Virus record (IMG/VR): IMGVR_UViG_3300047554_000049 | Location: 1 to 34,696 of that record | DNA length: 34,696 nt | Origin: a virus | Direction: 5' to 3' (one strand) | In this document: one piece after another, positions 20,494 to 28,130 of the stretch | Layout of the letters: each line of letters opens with the position of its first letter | Position numbering within the stretch: the first letter of the stretch is position 1 | Notes under the pieces: generated by a model | The model's input: the letters and a program-made list of their open reading frames with translations, nothing else | The model's database searches: none | Told to the model about the DNA's origin: nothing | Program-made: the position numbers and the translations under genes

Positions 20494-21740
20494 TATTTAT
20501 TCTTTCTACGAGCAATCTCAGCTTGAATGTCAGCCAAGGATGGCATACCTGTTGGTCTTTCAACTGGTGCAGTTAACGCCTCTGCAAGAGGGTTTAGCAA
20601 CAATGCGCCATTGCCACCTAACTGTTGAGAAATGCTTGTGTAAGGGGCTTTCTGAGCCTCTAGGTTACGAGCCTTTGATTCAACAACTTTAGAAGCTACT
20701 GCAAGTAATCCTGTTCGTTCTTCTGGAAGCAATGATTGACCATTTAATGCTCGTTCAGCATAAGCCTTGATAGACTGAGGAATAGAACGATTGCCAAGAA
20801 TCGTAGCCTTGTCACCCTCTTGAACAGCACCAGATGGGTCATAAATCTTACCAATCGCATAAATCAATGCGCCATCAGCAGATTTGTTTCCTGCATTACC
20901 TTCTACTACAGCAGCTTTGGCAGCCTTAAATCTGTCAGCAACTTCCATTGCACCAGTATCTTTAACTACGCCACGCCAATCTTTCAAAACATCAGATTGT
21001 GCTTTTGCTATTGCTGTTGGGTCTTTCAAATCTACAGCCAATTTAGGTGCAGCAGCAGCCCTCTTAGCCAATTCAAAGTCTTGGAAAGTACCCTTAAAAC
21101 CTTGGTCTTGAGCAAACTTGTACTCAGCAATTGCACTTGGTACTGGCTCACGTTTTGGTGCGCCTTGAGCTACAGCCATAGGCTTACCATTAGCACCAAT
21201 CTCATAACGAACTTGACCTTCGCCAAGTGTGTAACCTTCTGGACGCATTGCCTTCTGAGCAGCAACCAACTCAGCCAAAGTCTTGCGTCCTTCTGCTGTT
21301 CCCATCAATTGAGGAACGGCTCGTTGCAAATCAAAGCTAGGTGCAGTCATACCTTCACTTACTCGGTTACCCATCATGTCTTCGCCATAAATCTCTTGTG
21401 GCTTTGTGACAGCACCTTGTATAACACCTTGAATACGCTGTTGTTCAGCTAATTGCTGTTGCTCTAACTGACGCTTACGAATCATGTCTTGCAACTGGAC
21501 ATTCTGCAATTGACTTTGCAAGGCTTCTTGCATACCACCACGATAAGCTTGCTGACCACGCTGTAAGCCTTCAGCAATAGACTGACCAGTATTCCCTCCT
21601 TGGAATAGTCTGCCAGCTAATGCGTAGAGTGCTTGCGCTTGTGCATCGTCACGATTACGAGCAATGTCAGCAGGCGACATACCGAGCAGACCCATTGTGT
21701 CTGCACCGCTAGTACCGAAAATGTCTAATAGTCCAGCCAT
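20493..21740 (-). CDS. Internal virion-like helical protein
   Basis: 415 aa. Gly-rich start (AGLLDIFGTSGADTMGLLGM), Gln-rich coiled coil (SQLQNVQLQDMIRKRQLEQQ), then a mainly helical C-terminal part ending PSLADIQAEIARRKNK. Resembles DNA-ejection proteins in composition and place. Its stop base is shared with the start of the next gene. Confidence 0.65.
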   Translation of the reverse strand: MAGLLDIFGTSGADTMGLLGMSPADIARNRDDAQAQALYALAGRLFQGGNTGQSIAEGLQRGQQAYRGGMQEALQSQLQNVQLQDMIRKRQLEQQQLAEQQRIQGVIQGAVTKPQEIYGEDMMGNRVSEGMTAPSFDLQRAVPQLMGTAEGRKTLAELVAAQKAMRPEGYTLGEGQVRYEIGANGKPMAVAQGAPKREPVPSAIAEYKFAQDQGFKGTFQDFELAKRAAAAPKLAVDLKDPTAIAKAQSDVLKDWRGVVKDTGAMEVADRFKAAKAAVVEGNAGNKSADGALIYAIGKIYDPSGAVQEGDKATILGNRSIPQSIKAYAERALNGQSLLPEERTGLLAVASKVVESKARNLEAQKAPYTSISQQLGGNGALLLNPLAEALTAPVERPTGMPSLADIQAEIARRKNK

Positions 21741-21742
21741 GA

Positions 21743-22639
21743 TTAGATAATCCCATACTGAGCTAAAGTAGCGTTAGATGCAGCACCCAAACCACCAACA
21801 TCTACAAAGTTGCTAGGAGTTGAACCCCAGTTACTTAACCAGCTACCCAAATTAGGTGAACCTAGATTCTTGTACAAACCACCAACTGTAGCTGCTGTGC
21901 CTAAGACATTCTGCAATGTAGATGTATCTGCTGCACCGCTAGTAGTAGATGAAGCTACTCGTCCTAGTGGGTTGCCATATACCAATGACAGATAGTTCTG
22001 CAAGTTCTGTTGTGGTTGGTTTTGCAAGAAGTTGAATCGAGCCATGTCAGACTGCAATTGCTGACCTTGATAACCCTCACGAATCTGACCAGCTTGCAAC
22101 ATATTCTGAATGTCTTGGTAGTCAGCTTGTGACATCGCAGGTGCAGCCATCGTAGCTTGTTGCTGACGATTACGCTCATCAGCATAGTTCTGGTAAGCCA
22201 ACTGACCAGCAGTATTAGCCAACTGTTGACCAAATGCGCCTGTGGCTCGGTCTTGCAATTGACCCATAGCACCAGAACCATAACGACCTGCCAAACTAGC
22301 CTTAGATGAAATGTCACCTAAAGTCTGCTTGAACTGAGTCTCAGCAGCTTTGGCAGCAGGTTGGAACGCACCCTGAAAGAAAGGATTGCCACCCAAGAAG
22401 TTCCCAGAAACTGTGTTCTGGAGTTGATTCTGAGCAGACTGGAGTAATGGGTTGCCCAAAGAAGCACGAGCCTCAAGAGCCTGTAAACCTGTCTGAGTAG
22501 TGACAGATGGACTTACATAAGTCTGACCACCATAGTATTGAGGCCCACCGCCCTGATACAACTGCTGTGCTTGCTGCAATCCATAACCTAGATATGGTTG
22601 GATTGTTGGGTCAATTTGTGATGTGGTAGTAGTCGCCAT
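21743..22639 (-). CDS. Structural protein, Gln/Gly/Tyr-rich, internal virion-like
   Basis: 298 aa. Gln- and Gly-rich (QPYLGYGLQQAQQLYQGGGP, ARASLGNPLLQSAQNQLQNT), with SLAGRYGSGAMGQLQDRATG in the middle. This combination I have seen in phage virion proteins placed after tail hub genes. Excellent ribosome site AGGAGTAAAAC; first gene after the predicted promoter near 22690. Confidence 0.65.
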   Translation of the reverse strand: MATTTTSQIDPTIQPYLGYGLQQAQQLYQGGGPQYYGGQTYVSPSVTTQTGLQALEARASLGNPLLQSAQNQLQNTVSGNFLGGNPFFQGAFQPAAKAAETQFKQTLGDISSKASLAGRYGSGAMGQLQDRATGAFGQQLANTAGQLAYQNYADERNRQQQATMAAPAMSQADYQDIQNMLQAGQIREGYQGQQLQSDMARFNFLQNQPQQNLQNYLSLVYGNPLGRVASSTTSGAADTSTLQNVLGTAATVGGLYKNLGSPNLGSWLSNWGSTPSNFVDVGGLGAASNATLAQYGII

Positions 22640-22658
22640 GTTTTACTCCTAGAGTTTC

Positions 22659-22688
22659 GGATTCCATAGCGGGTCATCCACGGAATCC
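22659..22688 (-). promoter_or_regulatory. 5' leader hairpin
   Basis: GGATTCC and GGAATCC form a perfect 7-bp stem with a 16-nt loop. It starts where transcription from the promoter at 22689 would begin. No T-run. Confidence 0.4.
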
Positions 22689-22717
22689 ATTATACATAAA
22701 TTGTGAAAATCAACCAA
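22689..22717 (-). promoter_or_regulatory. Predicted internal late promoter
   Basis: On the minus strand: TTGGTT, 17-nt spacer, TATAAT (22694-22689). The -10 is consensus, the -35 weak (3 of 6). Lies across the end of the gene at 22710 and the 70-nt gap before the next ATG. Would boost the internal virion genes. Confidence 0.4.
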
Positions 22718-23492
22718 TAATTACATAGCCATATGTCTTATCAGCCGTTGAATTAGCAAAGTGGGTTAATGTCGCCTCACCCTTACCTTGACTGCTTACA
22801 TAAACATTTGTGTCAGCCAAAGGTGCAATATATTGAACAGTTGCAATAACAGCAGGAATAGATGGTCTTGGGATGCCTGTATCAGCAGCAAAATGCTCTA
22901 AGGTAACGCCAACATCAGAAACAGAACCAACAATCTGGATGTAATCACCAGCGTTTAAATCAAGGAATATATTGACAGAACCAATTAAATGGCTAGGGTC
23001 ACCTGTGCTTTTTCTTGCTGGCAATCCAAATCTACTAGCTGAACGAACAACATCAGTTCCATTTACTCGAAACCAAACGTCAGCATATTGACCATCATTT
23101 GTTGAGTTTTGCAGTTGTAAGGAAAACTGAACATTGTAAGTTCCACCATTTCTAACATTCATTCTTGTTGTGTTAGATAGGTAAACTCCATTTGATTCTT
23201 CTGTTGTGTCAAATTCAACAATAGCAGATGAGCCAACACTAGGTGCTACTTGGTCTGTGTTGTTTGAAAACATCCCATAAGGCGCAGCATCTGCAAACGC
23301 AGCAGCACTATATGGAACTAATAAAATCTTTGAATCTGCACCAATACGCCTGTCAATAATCGTAGTGGTTGTAGCATTTCCAGTCGCTAGAGTAATCGTT
23401 CCTGTGTTATTGGTCTTGCCATCCATGATGCCACGAACCACCTCTGCCACGGCTCGTTGGTCACCACCGAAAGCAGGTAGGCTTCTAAACAT
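22710..23492 (-). CDS. Beta-rich virion protein, unknown role
   Basis: 260 aa. N-terminal RSLPAFGGDQRAVAEVVRGI, MDGKTNNTGTITL, then a beta-sandwich-like run with TYNVQFSLQLQNSTNDGQYA, VWFRVNGTDV, and DYIQIVGSVSD, the rhythm of C1q/TNF-like jelly rolls seen in some phage decoration or fibre proteins. Probably a tail or head decoration subunit. Its ATG overlaps the tail hub stop. Confidence 0.65.
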   Translation of the reverse strand: MFRSLPAFGGDQRAVAEVVRGIMDGKTNNTGTITLATGNATTTTIIDRRIGADSKILLVPYSAAAFADAAPYGMFSNNTDQVAPSVGSSAIVEFDTTEESNGVYLSNTTRMNVRNGGTYNVQFSLQLQNSTNDGQYADVWFRVNGTDVVRSASRFGLPARKSTGDPSHLIGSVNIFLDLNAGDYIQIVGSVSDVGVTLEHFAADTGIPRPSIPAVIATVQYIAPLADTNVYVSSQGKGEATLTHFANSTADKTYGYVIIG

Positions 23493-24931
23493 CAGCGAAC
23501 CCCTTGACCAACAACATCTACATCAATAGCCACAGCGTTTTTCCAGTCTGCACCAGTAGGAACTAACTGGAGTCTGTGGTATCTACCAGAACTACGCAAA
23601 GAAACCCTGTTCTCAGAGTCTGCTGCTACGGCTGTTCCATAGTTCACACTTTGGTTTAACAATGCACGAGAAGCTACCGCAATAGTGGCTGAACCATTGT
23701 CAACTTGTGGACGAGCCAATGTCACCAAAGAAACACCACCTAAGTCAATGTCTCCAGTAGAAATCTGACCTGTAAGGTTTGCGCCTGTGTATGTGTAAAC
23801 CTTGTTTCCTAACGTACCACCAAGGAAGTATTTACCACCAACATACAAACGAGAGTCAAGGCTTGTTGTCAATGCGTCAATAGAACCATTGATGCTGTCC
23901 AACTGCTCAAGAGTTACAGACGCTGTAGAGGCTTCAGACAAGTAATCTGTACCTGCATCTGCATATGTCCACTTCTTCGTTGCAAAGTTGTAAATAATCA
24001 GTTTACGATTTCCATCGATAGCAACATAGTTCCATATAACCAACTTGCGAACAGGGTCAACAGCAGCAGACATAGAACCATAATCAGATTCTGAAGCATC
24101 GTTAATAAAGAATCGGTCAACCTTCTCACTTCCAATTGGTTGAATCGTTTGACCATCGCATAAATAGAAACCATCATCAGATAAGAAGAATGTGATGCCT
24201 TGGTACTGAGCAATTGAGCCAGCAACCATACAGCCCTTGTTACGAGAGATATTGTCAAACTGGAAAATGAATGGCGTACCAACATAGGTCATTCGGCTAA
24301 TGGCTCTCTCCAAGAAAACCAAGCCAAACTCACCACCACGAATACCAACAATCTGACCACCATCAGGAATATCTTGATAGTCAGCCTGAGTGTTTACATC
24401 CTCTGTCCAATCTGTTTCATCATTGATTGCAGACCAGCGAACACGATACTGTTGCTGTGCAGCACTCTCATAAGTATTAGCCACAACCACAAAGTCACGA
24501 ACAACAGTAATGTATTTAGCGATAGGTGCAGAAGCGTCCAAGTCTGCAAATGAAGTGGATGTTCCTAGCGTCCATGCTTGCAATTTGTCAGCATTGTTGG
24601 TTGTGATGACAACCTTGCCAAACTGAGTAAAACGAACTTTATCGTTAATACCAGTAGTCATTCCTGACTTAACTTGAGTCAATGCACCAACACCATCAAC
24701 TGTATAAATCTTAGTGTTGCCAGATGTAAACAACTGAGTTGTGGAGTCTGGATTCTTAGCAGCGTATAAGGTAAATAATTCTTCAGCAGCAGAACCAGAA
24801 AAGGCTACAGCACTAGGGAAAGGGCCGTACCCAACAGCTTGAGAAACGACATTCTTAGCGTCTGTTAAAACACCAGTAATACCTGACTGGTCAGGCATCC
24901 ACTCACCTAGTTGTATTCTTTGTGTAGGCAT
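23492..24931 (-). CDS. Tail hub / packaged-DNA stabilisation-like protein
   Basis: 479 aa from the ATG at 24931 (MPTQRIQLGEWMPDQSG); an upstream start at 24988 would overlap the adaptor gene. Repeated beta-strand blades (GLVFLERAISRMTYVGTP, GITFFLSDDGFYLCDGQT, RKLVIWNYVAIDGNRKLIIY) suggest a beta-propeller, as in P22 gp10-type hub proteins. Follows the adaptor after 1 nt, matching the head-to-tail order of podoviruses. Confidence 0.78.
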   Translation of the reverse strand: MPTQRIQLGEWMPDQSGITGVLTDAKNVVSQAVGYGPFPSAVAFSGSAAEELFTLYAAKNPDSTTQLFTSGNTKIYTVDGVGALTQVKSGMTTGINDKVRFTQFGKVVITTNNADKLQAWTLGTSTSFADLDASAPIAKYITVVRDFVVVANTYESAAQQQYRVRWSAINDETDWTEDVNTQADYQDIPDGGQIVGIRGGEFGLVFLERAISRMTYVGTPFIFQFDNISRNKGCMVAGSIAQYQGITFFLSDDGFYLCDGQTIQPIGSEKVDRFFINDASESDYGSMSAAVDPVRKLVIWNYVAIDGNRKLIIYNFATKKWTYADAGTDYLSEASTASVTLEQLDSINGSIDALTTSLDSRLYVGGKYFLGGTLGNKVYTYTGANLTGQISTGDIDLGGVSLVTLARPQVDNGSATIAVASRALLNQSVNYGTAVAADSENRVSLRSSGRYHRLQLVPTGADWKNAVAIDVDVVGQGVR

Positions 24932-24932
24932 A

Positions 24933-25553
24933 TCAGATGTATGTTGTTTGCATTGCCAATGGAACGCCAGAGAATTGACCCTTCTCATCAGAACGAGTCA
25001 ACGAATTCATAGCCCTGTCAAACATAGTTCCCCATGTATTGATTCGAGCATCATTCATCAAGTAAGGCTCTGCCTCTACCAATGACGCATACAAGAGCAA
25101 ATCAGGACACACAGTCATGAATGTATTGCTTGTGTTTGAGTCACTCAAGTAAGGAGGCGCAGCAGAGTAAATCAATGTCAATGTGTAGCCAGTATCAGGT
25201 ACTGGTGCTAACTTAAATGTGGAAGCTAGGACTGTGTAATCCAATGGCTTACCCACATCTGTTGTTCGTGAGTTACGAGAGAACAAAGATGGCGATTGGT
25301 AGTTCAATGGCATCACAGGATTGACATTGACGACAAAATCTTTTACTTCCAAGAAGTCAGATGGGATACTGACTGTCGCTGTTCCTGATGTACAGGTCAG
25401 CGTTGTTGAACTCAACATCTGGCGAATACGCAAGTCTCTACGCAAGCGAATCTCTGCCAAACGAATAAAGTCTGGGATTTGAGTTGTTAGGTCTGAACGA
25501 GCCAAGTATCCTGCGATAGTTGTCTGTAGTTCAGCATAGGTAGTAAAACTCAT
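24933..25553 (-). CDS. Head-tail adaptor protein
   Basis: 206 aa. N-terminal SFTTYAELQTTIAGYLARSD, then IPDFIRLAEIRLRRDLRIRQ, a beta core, and C-terminal CPDLLLYASLVEAEPYLMND helix. This pattern is the adaptor that sits under the portal in SU10/P22-like phages. Place between capsid and tail hub genes agrees. ATG overlaps the previous stop. Confidence 0.82.
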   Translation of the reverse strand: MSFTTYAELQTTIAGYLARSDLTTQIPDFIRLAEIRLRRDLRIRQMLSSTTLTCTSGTATVSIPSDFLEVKDFVVNVNPVMPLNYQSPSLFSRNSRTTDVGKPLDYTVLASTFKLAPVPDTGYTLTLIYSAAPPYLSDSNTSNTFMTVCPDLLLYASLVEAEPYLMNDARINTWGTMFDRAMNSLTRSDEKGQFSGVPLAMQTTYI

Positions 25554-25855
25554 ACAACTCCTGTTCTAGTGCGCCAAGCACGATTCATTGGGTCATTCAG
25601 GAAAGCGGCAAAACGCTTATCATCAACAACAGCATAACCACGCATGATGCCTTGTTTGTTAAGGTCATCAATAACTGTCAATGGGATAGATGCAACCTTG
25701 TTGCCAAACAAGTTGTCAGACCATCTTGCTCGTTCATCAAAGGAGTTATATTCCTTTTTGTTCTGCTCAACAATAGCAGAAACGTCTTGACGAGTTTGAA
25801 TGATGATGCCACCTTCACCATCGGCATGAACAGCAGTTTCTCTAATCTTTTCCAT
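25550..25855 (-). CDS. Conserved small protein downstream of capsid gene
   Basis: 101 aa. KIRETAVHADGEGGIIIQTR, then YNSFDERARW and IPLTVIDDLNKQGIMRGYAV. I recall the pattern of a short beta part and DPxNRAWRTRxG end from proteins between capsid and adaptor genes in related podoviruses. Role unknown, maybe connector assembly. Starts beyond the terminator, so it is transcribed at a lower level than capsid or from its own promoter. Confidence 0.72.
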   Translation of the reverse strand: MEKIRETAVHADGEGGIIIQTRQDVSAIVEQNKKEYNSFDERARWSDNLFGNKVASIPLTVIDDLNKQGIMRGYAVVDDKRFAAFLNDPMNRAWRTRTGVV

Positions 25856-25887
25856 ACACTAATTCTATCAGTTTGGGTAGAAAAGAA

Positions 25888-25921
25888 AATGCCCCAGAGG
25901 GTTAAGTCTGAGGCATTTTTT
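25888..25921 (-). terminator. Terminator after major capsid gene
   Basis: Stem AATGCCCCAGA / TCTGAGGCATT (11 bp, one mismatch) with an 8-nt loop. On the minus strand it is followed by TTTTCTTTTCT. It could also work on the plus strand, where T6 follows. It lies 15 nt past the capsid stop. Confidence 0.85.
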
Positions 25922-25935
25922 GGGGTTACCTTAGA

Positions 25936-26886
25936 TTAAGGTGTCAAGTCAGCAATGATGCCGTGAGCAGCTTGGTTTTTAACTTCCAAGGTGTACTCAG
26001 CCAACAACTGTGTGCTTTCGTTGTCACCAGTCACAGCCAACTCGTTGGTCTGGAAAGGACGCAGGTAAGCAACAGCAGCCATGTCGGGGTCAAGCACAAA
26101 TGCTGTCTCATCGCATGAGTTGGTAGAAGTCATGAAGCGGTTAGGAACAACAGAAATTGTACCGAAATCGCTCATGTACACATCAGCAGCAGCCACGATT
26201 GTGGTTGGGCTGTTAGATGGGGCCATGAAACGCTGAGCAGCGATACCAGCAAAAGCTGAAACAACTTGCTTGTGTGCAGGGTTGACCATCAACACTTTGG
26301 GGTTGCCACCAGAAGCGTAAACGCTCTTAACAACAGATTGCAACAAGGCTTCTGTGAAAGTGCGGTTTGTGCCGTTTACACGAGCAGTTGTACCCAAAGA
26401 ACCAGCGACACCATCAGTACCACCAGAGTAGTTGCTGTTCAGCCATGCTTGCAGACCGCCCAATTTACGAGCAGTAGAGGAGTCACCATTGGCAGCAATC
26501 TGGTTGCTCAACAAAGATGTTTCCATGTCACGCTTGATTTCAGCAGAGGCTTTAGCCAACTGATAAGCCTTTTCAGACTTACGACCAGCTTTGTCAACTG
26601 ACTGCAAAGTGCCAGAAATCTTAACAGTTTTCTGAGCGATTTGAGTGCGGTTGCCAACACGAGTTGTTGGAGACATAGTAGCGTCAGATGCTGTTGCACC
26701 CTCAACTGCAAAGTTTGACAAAGTAGCAGCAGCCAAGCTGTCAGTCTGCCACTCGTGCAGAACAGCAGTAGCCTTTGTCTTGCCAATAGAAGACATAAAA
26801 GGTGTGTCTGTGGGGCTGATGTTATAGATTACATCAGAAAGGTCTTCGCGCATACCGATAGCGGTATATGTTTGATATGTAGCCAT
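25936..26886 (-). CDS. Major capsid protein (HK97 fold, SU10-like)
   Basis: 316 aa. MATYQTYTAIGMREDLSDVI, then YNISPTDTPFMSSIGKTKAT and HEWQTDSLAAA are the start of SU10-type capsid proteins (DUF5309 kind). Later KVLMVNPAHKQVVSAFAGI, and the DFGTISVVPNRF strand and EYTLEVKNQAAHG end agree. No large N-terminal delta domain, hence the separate scaffold gene 15 nt upstream. Forms the head shell. Followed by a terminator, which gives capsid mRNA its own 3' end. Confidence 0.92.
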   Translation of the reverse strand: MATYQTYTAIGMREDLSDVIYNISPTDTPFMSSIGKTKATAVLHEWQTDSLAAATLSNFAVEGATASDATMSPTTRVGNRTQIAQKTVKISGTLQSVDKAGRKSEKAYQLAKASAEIKRDMETSLLSNQIAANGDSSTARKLGGLQAWLNSNYSGGTDGVAGSLGTTARVNGTNRTFTEALLQSVVKSVYASGGNPKVLMVNPAHKQVVSAFAGIAAQRFMAPSNSPTTIVAAADVYMSDFGTISVVPNRFMTSTNSCDETAFVLDPDMAAVAYLRPFQTNELAVTGDNESTQLLAEYTLEVKNQAAHGIIADLTP

Positions 26887-26901
26887 GTTAATACTCCAAA
26901 T

Positions 26902-27837
26902 TTAAAAGAATCGTTCAAATGCTTTAGCAGCGTCTTGGACTTTGCCAGTTTCACGCAACCTCTGCATAACCTGTTTATCTTGTGATGACTTTGTAGGAGG
27001 CGCAGAAGTCCCAGAACGCATCATCTTGGGAGCAGCTTGAAGTTTCTTGGTTAATTCAGGCTTACTCTTTTGAAGTTGCTCATACTTCATTGCTTTATAC
27101 AAACTCACCACAGCCCGAGAGTCATAAACGGAACTGAGTTCTTGGTCAGTCCACCCAACAGACTTCGCATAATCACGGATTTGTTTCCGAATCGCATCAC
27201 CCTGTGGCGTAGCCAACTCAGGAATCAGACCAACTAGCTTTTCAGATTCTTGACGGAGATGGTTTTGCAAAGAGGCTTGTTGCTCGGCTTGTTGCTGTTG
27301 TGCAATGCGTTGCTGTTCTTGCCTTACTACTGCTAACTGCTTCTCACGCTGATTCTGTTCAGCTACCGCTACGGCATAACCGATAGGGTCTGTTTCCTTT
27401 AGAACATCTAAGTCCACACCCTTATTTTGCTGCGTAAGGAAGCTATCCAACGCTTGCAACTTCTGGGCATATGCCTGTCGTTCTTGTTTCACCTGCTCTA
27501 AGTGAATACGCTCTGCTTCTACAGCTTTGCGTTGTTCAGCTAAAGCCTGAGACTTTTTCGTGTAATCTACACCTTGCTGATAACCTTTAATGAGTTCTTC
27601 TTCGTCAACTTCAATCTCCTCACCAGCAGCTTTGACTTTATATCTAGGCTTTGGTTGCTCGACTTCTTCTTCCTCAGAATACTCGGCATCAGCTTCATCA
27701 GACGCTTGTAGTTCCTCTGACTGTTCTTCGGTTTGGCCTTGTTCGGCTTCCTCTGAATCACCCATTAGCCCCATTAACGCTGAAGCGGCTTGGTTTACAT
27801 CTAGGCTTTCACTCCCTTGTGGGTTGGTGTTTTCCAT
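26902..27837 (-). CDS. Scaffolding protein
   Basis: 311 aa. Acidic Glu-rich N-terminus (SEEAEQGQTEEQSEELQASD), then RYKVKAAGEEIEVDEEELIK, GYQQGVDYTKKSQALAEQRK, a long Gln/Glu/Lys coiled coil, and a basic end. This is the usual layout of podovirus scaffolds, and it is directly ahead of the capsid gene. Directs head assembly and leaves afterwards. Confidence 0.9.
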   Translation of the reverse strand: MENTNPQGSESLDVNQAASALMGLMGDSEEAEQGQTEEQSEELQASDEADAEYSEEEEVEQPKPRYKVKAAGEEIEVDEEELIKGYQQGVDYTKKSQALAEQRKAVEAERIHLEQVKQERQAYAQKLQALDSFLTQQNKGVDLDVLKETDPIGYAVAVAEQNQREKQLAVVRQEQQRIAQQQQAEQQASLQNHLRQESEKLVGLIPELATPQGDAIRKQIRDYAKSVGWTDQELSSVYDSRAVVSLYKAMKYEQLQKSKPELTKKLQAAPKMMRSGTSAPPTKSSQDKQVMQRLRETGKVQDAAKAFERFF

Positions 27838-27859
27838 TTGTCATCTCAAAAATCGCTAG

Positions 27860-27894
27860 ACACCTTCTAGACGGAGGTGTAGCCCATAGGCTAC
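27860..27894 (-). promoter_or_regulatory. Tandem hairpins ahead of scaffold gene
   Basis: Two stems overlap by 2 nt: GTAGCC/GGCTAC (27879-27894, 4-nt loop, containing the stop codon of the preceding gene) and ACACCT/AGGTGT (27860-27880, 9-nt loop). A T5 stretch follows the second. They could act as a weak terminator or protect the scaffold-capsid mRNA 5' end. Confidence 0.5.
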
Positions 27895-28130
27895 AGAATC
27901 TTCCACTTCTTCTCTCTAATCACAGTTTCCGAGGCTAAGCCTTCTAGGTGTCCTGTAATTAGTTCTAATGTCTTTATGTGCCTGTAAGCGTCTTCACGCC
28001 TATCAGATTCTTCTGCACTTGTGTTAATTATTACACTAATCTGCTCTTTTTTCAAATTATCTATGACATCTTTGAAAAAGTCATCATTTAGTAAGTTTTT
28101 AGCCCATTGTGCGAGAAGCTGTTTGTCCAT
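27891..28130 (-). CDS. Hypothetical head-region protein, 79 aa
   Basis: DKQLLAQWAKNLLNDDFFKD starts a helical protein with TSAEESDRREDAYRHIKTLE and ITGHLEGL. I recall similar short proteins between portal and scaffold genes in related phages; function unknown. Overlaps the end of the SGNH-domain gene by 32 nt. Confidence 0.7.
   Translation of the reverse strand: MDKQLLAQWAKNLLNDDFFKDVIDNLKKEQISVIINTSAEESDRREDAYRHIKTLELITGHLEGLASETVIREKKWKIL

Noticed and set aside
24932-24988. Upstream start for the tail hub protein
   Set aside because: The added 19 residues lie in the adaptor gene and do not resemble a family start; ATG at 24931 begins with the recognised MPTQRIQLGEW.
25856-25887. TAGAAT as a promoter for the gene starting at 25855
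   Set aside because: No -35 at suitable distance; the site also overlaps the terminator tail.
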